DNA of 64,000 nucleotides from Micromussa lordhowensis (Eukaryota > Cnidaria > Anthozoa > Scleractinia > Lobophylliidae). Numbering within the stretch: position 1 is the first letter of the stretch; each line of letters starts with the position of its first letter. Location of the stretch: positions 39,788,943-39,852,942 of the forward strand of contig OZ026596.1 in NCBI GenBank assembly GCA_964020085.1. Direction: 5' to 3'. The position numbers and the translations under genes were made by a program. Below, one piece after another: positions 22,927-32,729 of the stretch. The notes beneath the pieces were generated by a model, which ran no database searches, was not told the DNA's origin, and saw only the letters and a list, made by a program, of their open reading frames with translations.

Positions 22927-25900
22927 CTCAGCTAAAACAGCATTGCAGTCCTTAAGGCTCCCACACTCATAAGCAAACATGCCCAAAGAACTTATCAACT
23001 GCTCTGTATTTCTAAGCTCACAATTCAGAGCACATTTCAAATATTCTAGGGCATGACACTGACTGTTTGAATAAGCGTAAGGTCCTTCAGTTTTAACTGA
23101 CACAGATCTATATAATATTTATAAGTCTGTGTGTCAGAGCACCCAAATTACCAAGTTCCAGCTGTACTTTGTATTGAAATATTTGGCTCTGGATAGCTGG
23201 CTGCATGCTGGTCAAGGTATTTGATGTAGAAATGTGAGTGATGTAGCAGCTGTCGTAAGGTCTCACATGAGTGGCTCGATACCCTTACAGTGAACAATAC
23301 AACAAACAACAGAAACAATGCCCCTAGCCCTAAAACAATAACAGCTGCTACAATGACCAAACAATAGCAGCTTACGAGAGCTGCTACACTTCTGAGAAAT
23401 GTATTAAAAATATCTAACTCCTACATGTACATAGATGTATGACCATTATGAATCGACTTACATGATTACAATCATATGACCACCTACCCGGATAACTTTG
23501 CAGTAAACACAACATTCGGTGTCTAACCCCCTCCCACAAAGTCCATCTACATTTCCATCAACATCATCATTCCGCTTTTGAAGCATAATCAAAGCTTTGT
23601 AATCAAGAGTAACTGTCATAGAAAGACAAAGAGAAAAGATTTCAATTCTCTTCATCAAGTTATCAGTTTGATATGTTTCTGCAGGCTGTATGGTCATCAA
23701 TACAACATTTGCCAAGTACTGAAACATTAATGAACATGTTGTCGCCTTACTATTTCTTTTTGGCAACAAGCCAATTTTAAGCGTAATTGTACATGTACAG
23801 TACCGGTCAAAGGGATTGCAGCACCTACACGCGTGTAAAATGCGTGTAGTCTGCGTGTAGTATTCGCGGGCAGTGCGTGGGCAGTGCGTGGACACTGCGT
23901 GGGCAGTGCGTGTAACTGCACGCGTGTAAAATCTACTGATCTGGTATTTACACGCATTTGCGTGTAATTTAACGCAAATGCGTGTAAAAACACGCAAATG
24001 CGTGTATTTTAATTGAAGGAAGAAACCTTTGTTATTCATACACGCAGTTGGGTGTATTTTGCAAAACAAAAAGCCACTACTAACTTGTATTCGAAACACG
24101 CGACTCCCAATGTTTACAACAAAAAGTAAATTCAAAAGCCGACAAGAATTGCTAAATCAGTTGACTAGCTTAAGCACTTATCAAACAAATAATATTTCTT
24201 GTATCAGCCCGCACCTCTGCTACATGTAGCTTCTGCTACTTAAACTAATTCTCAAAGATCTATGAGTTTTCGCTTACGACGTGCGTCGCTAAGTAATGTC
24301 TTCCAACGCACGAAATGTCATACCCCTCTTCCTTCGCCAACAGTGAAACAGGGATTCAAAGACAAGCTCGCGGACTCTCATAATCTGCTAATTGCCAACA
24401 ATAACGGTAAAGAGTCCACACTTTTTTAACAAAATCTGAGCGTTTGTTAATTTTCCATTCGATCCGTGTGTATCCTTCTGACAACAACCCGCGATGCAAT
24501 GTTTACCTACGTTCGATTGTTCGGCTTAAATTACAATACAGGTGACTACCGATAAGCTAGATTCGAGAATATTGTGAACTTGCCTTATCGTAAGTAAGCG
24601 AAATAAAGAGAATTGTAAATAGTTTTTTCCCTTCATCTGCATGCGATGAGTTGTCCGCTTGGCGTGAATGTAGAAAGGCAATGGATGAGTAACTTCGTCG
24701 ACCAAGCTGTCGTAAGAGAGCACAATAAAAATTAGTTTGTAACTTTTGATGATTTTGTATTAGTATATTGTTAAATAAATGGTACCCTTTTCATTTGAAT
24801 TTGTTGTGGACTTCACCGACTTAATCGCCTTGTGTCTTTAAGTGCTAATAAAATAAATATAGGCGAAAAGTTTCGTGGGTTGGGTTGACAGATCGTCACG
24901 GTTTCTGCGTACAGAATTAGAATAAGACAACTTCCGCCTGGGTAGATTTTGGTCACGTGCTAGGCAACGATATTCAAGGAACAGCTTGAATTTCATTTTT
25001 ATCAGATCAAAACAAAATGCTTTCAGGTCGACGACGTACGCTTCTGAGTACGTGATGACACATCTTGAAGTTTACCCTTTTTTAGTTTTAGACTAATAGG
25101 AAGGACAACTGATGTTCAAAATTGTTTGAAAATCTCAAGCGAAATTATGTGTCTTGCTGCTATTCACTGCTCGTCAGGCCTCAGTTCGTCAGTCGCTGGC
25201 GCCCTTTTTGTTTGTCACGAAAAGATAACACGCTTTCGAACACCTTTATATATGCATGTAAACCGAACGGTTCGAAATATTTTAAGGGCTCTTCGAATTG
25301 TTTTTAAGTACGCTGATTGCTGTAAGTTAAAAGCGAAATTATGTGTTTACACTGTATGTTCTCTTATCTCAGCGGATCCTATACGGCTGACGATCGCTGC
25401 CTACATGTCCATGTCCATCGGAAACTAAATACTTTTAGTTTTAATACCGTGAAGCGGTTAGCCGGTTTAAGGAAAGTGGTCGATTCTATTGGGATCGTTT
25501 GACGACCAGAGGCAAGAGACGAGAGACTAAATTGTATCGCAGTGCAGCCCAGTACAGTAAATGTTACACGGCAGATGTGTTATTGTCATTACACGCACTT
25601 ATAATATTTCGCTTTCGTTTACACGCACTTAATGAGTTCCAGTTCAGCGACTGCGTGTAATTACACGCATTTTCGGTCAGTTGCGTGGACACTCCGTGGA
25701 TACTGCGTGGACACTGCGTGGACACTGCGTGAACACTGCGTGTAATGTGCGTGTAGTACACGCGCATTGCACGCGTGTAATGCTGCAATCCCTTTGACCG
25801 GTACTGTATGTTATAATTATTGATAATAGCACCAGATTTTCAAGTTACTGTTAGTGATTTCAAAACTAATGATAAGAATTAGATTTTAATCAAATGTGAT

Positions 25901-26996
25901 TGGTGCATAAACTGGCGCTCTATTTTGCTCTTACTAATAAATCAATCTGCAAACTTTAAGATGTAATTGAACAGTGCAATCCGACAGTTGCCTGTAATCA
26001 AACACGTGTAATCAGGCAGGTACATGAGCCAATCATTTTAAGTCTACTCCACTACATCCACCAATCACAACATTGATTGCAATCTATATTTGATGTGCGT
26101 GCAAGTACAACAATTTCCATTAAAATAAATATTAATGAAAAATTAAACAGATGTAATTTAAAATAAAATACTGAGTATATGAAAGACTTAATCACCTGTA
26201 AATTTAACTTGAAAATACCTTCCATCAACAGCTAGTCCATTTTTCTTGATGGCATTCTTCTGGGCATTGAGATCTCTAATTAGCGCTTCAACATTTTTCC
26301 TTAAGAAAGACAAGATATTTCAAATTACAAATCCCTAACCTAAACTACTGTACTTTGCTAATGAGCATTGCACAATACCAATGGCAGCTACAGGCTTTAA
26401 ACCAGGATTTGACAAGCAGACATCCAAAATGTGCCAAAAGGTCAGCTCTAATGAACAGTTTATAAGACAACATACATGTATGAAAAATTACACAATTTTC
26501 TTGAAAAAATGGCCGTTCACTAATGTCAGGATGCCTAGGCACCCATCTGAAAAAAGGCCTGGTCAGGTATTAGTAAGAATTCAGATAAAAACTAATATGC
26601 TGCTGAATGGGTAAAATATGGCCTTGACTTAAAATACCTTTACCTGTTTTCCTTACAATTAGCGATTGCTATGGGATAGACACTCTTGGAACTTTCACTG
26701 GAAGCATGATGGACATTGATTGGCACAATGCCAATCATGATGTGTTGCCTCCCTACAGAAACACAGAAGCACATGTTAAATATTTATAACAAATATTACT
26801 TTCATTTTATATAATAACACCAGAATTTTAACTTCATTTCAACATAAAACCAATCTGACAAAAAAGCTGGTCACTTTATTAAACAAAACAGTGCAAACAA
26901 ACACCAGTTTAACATTTGCCCCTCTGTGACTCCAACTATGTGTGTGTAATACAGTATAAAGTGTTATAAACAGTTCTTGTTTAATTAGCTACTAAT

Positions 26997-27063
<67 letters not shown>

Positions 27064-30000
27064 TACAGTATTTATAGAGTGCTAATTCCCAATGGTCCAA
27101 AAGCGCTTTACATAATAAATAAAAAAATAATAACAAAATCCTAAACCTACAAAACTACATTGTCATTCTATAAAAATTCCCAATGGACCAAAAACGCATT
27201 TACATAATAAAAAATAACAAAATCCTAAACCTACAAAAACTACATTGTCATTCTATAAAAAACATCATCATTCTATATAACGTCATAACCAATTGTAAAA
27301 AGCCAAGTCTTGAGCTTAGATTTAAAAGAAGAAAGGGAATTACAAGATCTAAGTTCGAATGGAAGTGCATTCCAAACAGAAGGTGCGGCAATAGTAAACG
27401 ACCGGCCACCATAAGTTTTAATTAAGATTAAATTTAGATGTAGATAGTAAAAATTGATTGGAGGATCTAAGAAGTCTACCAGGTGTATAAGGCTTGATGA
27501 GATCAGATGATACAGCTAGGTGCAGCACCATGAAGCGCCTTAAATGTAATTACTGCAATTTTGAAAGTTATTCTTTGTTCAATTGGTAGCCAATGAAGTT
27601 GAATAAGCAATGGCGTAACATGCTCATATCTACTAGTAAGGTGAATTTGATTGATTGAGTGATATTTGTTTATTTTGACCCAATGGCAGTCGTGACTGAA
27701 TTGCTGGGTCGGCCAGCATTACATGAATATAAGCCTAGCAGCACTATTTAGGACACTCTGTAAACGTTTTGTTAAGCCTAATTGGGAAAGGAAGCGTATT
27801 TGTGGTCGGAAATTAAAAGCCATCAGCTTAGAGCATTTTCGACAAGATGTTGTGATGTCTCCTCTTTTGTCTGAATCATCCAATGATTTACTTCCGCTGC
27901 TTCACTTGTATAATTCGGAGTTATCTAGTGTTTTGGATAAGCATGCGCCATTAAAATCGCGCATGGTTACCATACGTCCTGCTGCTCCATGGTTTAGTGA
28001 GGAGATTAAACTGGAGAGGAGAATTCGTCACCGACTGGAAAGGAGATGGCGTAGGACTAGATTGCCCGAAGATCGTCTGTGTTATATTGAACAAAATCGT
28101 ATTTTCAATGAGCTATTACTCTCTGTCCGCTCACAATATTATACCAAGCTTATTGATGATAATTGCCTTAATCAGAGGAAACTGTTTGGCATTGTCGATA
28201 AGTTGTTACATCGGAGTCCTGCACCGCAGTATCCATCTTGCTCTTCCGTGGCGGATCTTGCAAATAGATTCATTGGCTTTTTTGGTGAGAAGATTATTAC
28301 TATTCGACAGGAACTGGAATTGACCCCTATGTAGGGAACTTGTATATTTAATGAAGCCACAGTAGCAACAACTAGACTCCATCGTTTGAGCTGTCCTTCA
28401 TATTCGACCTTACTTCAGATTGTGCACCCTTTGGCATCAAAGTCTTGTGAACTTGACCCTGTCCCCTCTAGATTACTCCTTGGTTGCCTTGATCTCCTTT
28501 GCCCTGTGATCTGGAAAATTGTTAAGCTGTCTTTGGAGACCTCTGTCATGCCCACTGAACTTAAACAAGCTGTAATTCGTCCTTTGTTGAAAAAGCCGAG
28601 TCTTGATTATCAAGAATTTAAGAACTTTCGGCCGATCTCTAACCTCACCTTCTTGTCCAAAGTCATTGAGAAAGTAGTGGCTCAGCAGCTCTTTGACTAC
28701 ATTGACAACAATGGTCTGTGTGAAGTCTTTTAGTCTGCCTACGGTGCTCACCATAGCACCGAAATGGTTCTTCTCAGGGTCTCCAATGACATTGCTATGT
28801 CCATTGACAATCAAAAATCTGTTGTTTTGGTTCTACTGGACCTGTCTGCGGCTTTTGATACAGTTGATCATTCTCTTCTCTTTGCTAGGCTATCTACCCG
28901 TTTTGGCATTTGTGACCAGGCACTGGACTGGTTTCGTTCATATCTATCTGATCGCACTCAGTATGTCAGAATCCAAGATGTCTCTTCTGATGTGCATGCT
29001 TTACCTTATGGTGTACCTCAAGGTTCTGTGTTGGGCCCCTTGCTGTACTCTCTGTACACTTTCCCTTTAGGTGATATTGCAAGATCTCATGGTCTATCTT
29101 ATCACTTTTATGCTGATAATACACAGCTATATTTATCTTTTGAAACGTCATCGCCTGAGGATATCTCAACATGTACATCTGCTCTTGAAGATTGTGTTAA
29201 AGATATTGACCTTTGGATGTTAAATAACAAGCTGAAGCTGAACAGTGGGAAGACTGAAATTATAATTTTTTCATCCTCCTATCGCCCACGTCCTGTGTTA
29301 GAAAACCTAGTGATTGCCTCTGACACTGTTGACTGTTCAACTACTGCTAAAAATATTGGGTTATGTTTAATAACTCTCTATCGATGTTGCTGCACGTTAC
29401 TGCTGTTTGCAAGTCTTCGTTTTTTCATTTACGCAGTATTTTTAAGATTCGCAAGTTTCTTTCTTACGATACATGTAAAATTTAAATTCATGCCTTTGTT
29501 ACTGCAAAGATTGACTATTGTAACTCATTGCTCTCCGGTCAGCCTACATGAGCATGAACAAGAACAGAATGTGTGACTTTGAACTTTGAACAATGCTTGA
29601 TTATCGAAATATGCATGATTATTTTACTATGTTTCTAAGTGGTCTTTAATAGTTTAGCAGTTGTGGTTTCCTATATATAACAGCTCATGAATAGCTTGTT
29701 TTTATTTGACAGCTCATGAATTTCTTGCTTTAGGACTAGATATTTTAGGTTTTGGTTTTTGATTTCAGTTTCAATCAGCATCAAAAATGCAAAACTAATA
29801 ATAATAATAATGACTTCAATATTACTCAAGTTGTATTCAAGTTTATTCTATTAGTTCTTCCGAGCTACAGAGATCCACTCTTCAGATTCTACTAACAACT
29901 ACAACAAAGATTAAAGAAATCTCTGGTGGTTTGACACGTTGAAAATCTTAAGTCACCTGAGAAAACTGATGTTAAATGTTTACACCCCTTAGTTACAATA

Positions 30001-30273
30001 AAACCTGTATCCACTCAAACGAAATTGTCACCTACCAAAAAAAGGCCATCCATCAAGTTTGAGGTTGAGCTCTAATGTTTGCTGATCAGGATGATGTAGT
30101 CTAGTCTCCCTTGCTGCCCAAGCCACAGCAGCAGAGAGACTGACCTGGTGCCCTTGTGGTGCTCCATTTGGTAGAGACCTAATATGCAATGCTTTCCTGA
30201 CAATGCCAAATATCATTTTTCTCACAGCCTTAATTTGGTTCTTATTAAGTAGAACAGGGATGTCACCATTCTT
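22821..30273 (-). CDS. five-exon gene, transposase-like, unknown function
   Basis: Exons (minus): 30036-30273, 26644-26752, 26196-26299, 23484-23612, 22821-23096. All five junctions use GT..AG and join in phase, which is strong support. The first exon has NKNQIKAVRKMIFGIVRKAL and an Ala-rich helix; the junction gives GWPFFGRQHIMIGIVPI, then VDGRYFQVKFTVTLDYKAL, GRGLDTECCVYC, and an exon rich in Cys (SQCHALEYLKCALNCEL). The order 'G..F.GRQ.....IVP' - 'LDYKAL' - 'GRG.DTE.C..C' is one I have met in multi-copy cnidarian proteins of unknown function that look derived from transposases. The start and the 3' end are not found. Introns hold LINE remnants and a Tc1-like element. Confidence 0.6.
23798..25806. 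mobile_element. non-autonomous Tc1/mariner-like transposon, 2.0 kb, TA target
   Basis: The ends are inverted copies: CAGTACCGGTCAAAGGGATT..GCAGCA at both termini, flanked by TA on each side (23796-23797, 25807-25808). This terminal sequence resembles fish Tc1 termini I know (CAGTACCAGTCAAAA). Beyond the TIR, both ends carry arrays of GCGTGTA and GCGTGGACACT motifs (23830-24010 and 25610-25785). No transposase-like ORF inside, so it depends on a helper. It lies within an intron of the minus-strand gene. Confidence 0.85.
26993..27062. repeat. (AAT)n microsatellite, tail of the LINE fragment
   Basis: Over twenty uninterrupted AAT/TAA units directly join the 3' end of the minus-strand LINE fragment (ending CTCTATAAATACTGTATATT on that strand), as expected for a LINE that ends in a short tandem repeat. 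Confidence 0.85.
27062..27645 (-). mobile_element. 3' end of a CR1/L2-type LINE
   Basis: The minus strand encodes, with breaks, LIQLHWLPIEQRI, FKALHGAAPS, LIKPYTPGRLLRSS, TYGGRSFTIAAPSVWNALP and FKSKLKTWLF, the usual C-terminal tail of CR1/L2-like ORF2 proteins, then a 3' UTR in which a roughly 60-bp segment (TTTTGTAGGTTTAGGATTTT..) occurs twice. Truncated 5'. Confidence 0.8.
27723..29545 (+). pseudogene. CR1/L2-type LINE ORF2 remnant
   Basis: One frame runs from 27723 to about 29360 with two nonsense codons, TAG at 28332-28334 and TAG at 28731-28733. It then continues in another frame with one more stop. Motifs: DKHAPLKSR, AAPWFSEEI (linker before RT), RPLLKKPSLD, NFRPISNLTFLSKVIEK, LDLSAAFDTVDH (catalytic D), PYGVPQGSVLGPLL and FYADN, where YADD is expected. 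The catalytic Asp change and stops show it is dead. The 5' endonuclease and 3' tail are missing. Confidence 0.88.
29546..30035. other. stretch without a recognised gene
   Basis: AT-rich. A short duplicated phrase (ACAGCTCATGAAT) occurs at about 29681 and 29711. Intron of the minus-strand gene by position. Confidence 0.35.
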
Positions 30274-30484
30274 CTAATATAAACAGAAAAACAAAACAAA
30301 CCATTAACTTTATCTATAGTGAATAAAAAACAAAAAATTGCTCAATATCATGCAGTATCATGTACAGTAGAATGTTAAACTTAACACAGGGCTTGTACCC
30401 TTTTGCAGAAATCGGTTTCGAGGATGTATGGGGCGCCGTTTGTAAAAAAAATTATTTAGCCTAATTTTGTCATTTTTTTCGTTA

Positions 30485-30613
30485 TTTACTAAATAAAGTT
30501 TTATGATATGATATCATACGTCAAAGATTTGAGATATTAAATTTTGATTTCAAATCACGCATTTATGATTTGATATAATAAATTATTATTTCAAATCATG
30601 CATTTATGATTTG
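30485..30613. repeat. AT-rich satellite, left part
   Basis: About three units of a 42-46-bp repeat (ATTTCAAATCATGCATTTATGATTTGATATAATAAAT type), each containing the palindrome ATCATAAATGCATGAT or a variant. The array resumes at 32272 on the other side of the inserted LINE. Confidence 0.8.
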
Positions 30614-32272
30614 ATATACATACATACATACATACATACTTTATTCACTTTCCTCACGGAGGCTTTTCAAAGAGAATAATAATAAAATAAAAATACAATG
30701 ACAATTTAAACCTACTTTACTTATGGGAATATTTACAATTAAAATTAATCACACTGAAAGTACAAAGAAATATTTACACTTAAAATCAAAAAATAATTAA
30801 CAATCTATGAAATCCTTAATTAGTTTACGTTTCAGAAAATATTTAAAATCAGATACTTTCTCAAGAGTTTTTAGAGAGCTGTCCATGGAGTTCCAGATGC
30901 TGACTGTTCTATAGTAAAACGTTCTCTGACCACTGGCGGTCTTGAAAAGTGGGATGTTCAGCATTTGTGAACTTCTCGTGGCGCGTCCACTAATTTCTCC
31001 TCGCTTACTGAACTGGGAGGTAAGGTACTCCGGCACGCGGGATGTTAGACATTTGAAGGCCATAATAGCGCTCCTGAAGTATAGCTGAGTAGCTACCGGT
31101 AGCCATTTAAGCTCTTTTAAAACTGGTGTGATGTGATCGTATTTGCGCGTACCCGTCGCAATTCGAGCAGCAAAGTTCTGAATACCTTGTAATTTACTTA
31201 TATTACTTTTTGATGTATTCGCCCATACGTTTGAACAATAAAAAAGTTTACTAAAAACTAGTGCGTTAATGATAGTCAGTAGGGTGCGCTTGTCAAAAAC
31301 ATGCTTTGTGCGGTTTATTTGGCCGAGACAAGACATACAGGAGGAGACAGTTTTGGTAATGTGTTCATCATAAGTTAGGTTATTGTCTAAAATCACCCCA
31401 AGGTCTTTAGCAGTGTGTTCCGGTATGAGTTCTCTTCCCATGAAAGTGAGGTTTGGAATGACCAATCTGGAGTGCATTTGCCTGCCACCAAACACCATGA
31501 GTTTGGTTTTGCTTGGGTTCAACAATAAATGGTTGTTGCAACACCATTGGCCTATTCTGTGTAAATCATCTCTTAAGTCAGTAAAGGCGTTTACGGTATC
31601 TTTCAGTTTGAAGGATATAGCAAGCTTGGTGTCATCTACATAGCTCTGGACGCTGCATTTTCGTGGTGCTGAAGGAAGGTCATTAGTATAAATACTAAAT
31701 AAAAGTGGTCCCAGTATACTTCCCTGTGGGACGCCGCAGTCTATGGGCAAGGGCTCTGACAATGTTGAATGGATTCGAACCACTTGTCTTCTTTCATAAA
31801 GGTAGCTACAAAACCACTGGATAACTAGGTCTGAGGCGCCTACATCTTGCAGCTTCAAGATTAGGGTTTCGTGGTTGACGCTGTCGAAGGCCTTGCTCAT
31901 GTCTAAGAATACTGCCGAAGTCAACATCTTCTGGTCTATCCCTTTAAGGATAGTGTCAGTTGTTTCTATGACAGATGTTTCTGTCGAATGCCATTTTTTG
32001 TTGCCGCTTTGGGTCTTTGTTAACCTCTCGTTTAATTGCAAGTAAGAAGTGAATTGATTGTGTACTACCCTTTCGCAAACTTTCGATAAAACCGGTAGAA
32101 GCGAAATTGGCCTGTTGTTATTTGCTAGTTCGTGATTTTCACCTTTAGGAAGAGGTGTCACTTCAGCTAATTTCCAGGTGGTTGGGAATGTGCATGTCAC
32201 AATAGAAGTGTTGATAATAGACGTAATTACTGGAAGGATCGGGGCAAGGCAGTCCTTCAAAACACGATACAC
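30614..32272 (-). mobile_element. 5'-truncated CR1/L2-type LINE, RT frame intact
   Basis: The minus-strand frame 30797-32272 is open for 491 codons: PLPKGENHELANNNRPISLL, LDMSKAFDSVNH, DCGVPQGSILGPLLF, SYVDDTKLAIS (catalytic D-D), then LGVILDNNLTYDEHI and a C-terminal tail typical of these LINEs. The 3' end is ATAAAG followed by (TATG)n (30614-30645). The 5' part (endonuclease, RT start) is missing. No frame damage, so a fairly recent insertion. It landed in the satellite; a gatata-like duplication may flank it. Confidence 0.92.
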
Positions 32273-32650
32273 GATGATATAATAAATCCTGATTTCAAAT
32301 CATGCATTTATGATTTGATATGATAAATCCTGATTTCAAATCATAAGTTTATGATTTGATATAATAAACCCTGATTTCAAATCATAAGTTTATGATTTGA
32401 TATAATAAATCCTGATTTCAAATCATAAGTTTTATGATTTGATATAATAAATCCCGATTTCAAATCATAAGTTTTATGATTTGATGTAATAAATCCTGAT
32501 TTCAAATCATAAGTTTTATGATTCGATATAATAAATCCTGATTTCAAATCATAAGTTTTATGATTTGATATAATAAATCCTGATTTCAAATCATAAGTTT
32601 TATGATTTGATATAATAAATCATTATTTGATATCAGCAATTCCATGATTT
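32272..32650. repeat. AT-rich satellite, right part
   Basis: About eight to nine tandem units of roughly 44 bp (GATTTGATATAATAAATCCT / GATTTCAAATCATAAGTTTTAT), most differing at one or two bases. The open frame on the minus strand with repeated SGFIISNHKTYDLK is a by-product of the array. Unit homogeneity is higher here than left of the LINE. Confidence 0.92.
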
Positions 32651-32729
32651 AACTTAATAAGTAATAAGTAACCGCAGCACGTCCATGTGACTTGGCACGT
32701 GGGTTACTAGCGCGGGAATAATCGCAAAG

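Noticed and set aside
23727..24135. Minus-strand frames of 88 and 225 residues rich in Cys, His and Arg
   Set aside because: Over most of their length they translate the GCGTGTA arrays of the Tc1-like element; only the part 23484-23612 is a real exon.
26993..27062. CRISPR-like or regulatory repeat
   Set aside because: A plain (AAT)n microsatellite at a LINE end; the window is eukaryotic.
28172..28814. Minus-strand frames opposite the LINE ORF
   Set aside because: Shadows of the plus-strand reverse transcriptase frame.
32377..32589. Minus-strand frame with a repeated 14-residue unit (SGFIISNHKTYDLK)
   Set aside because: It is only the translation of the 42-44-bp satellite; unit length is near a multiple of three by chance and there is no start context or splice signal.
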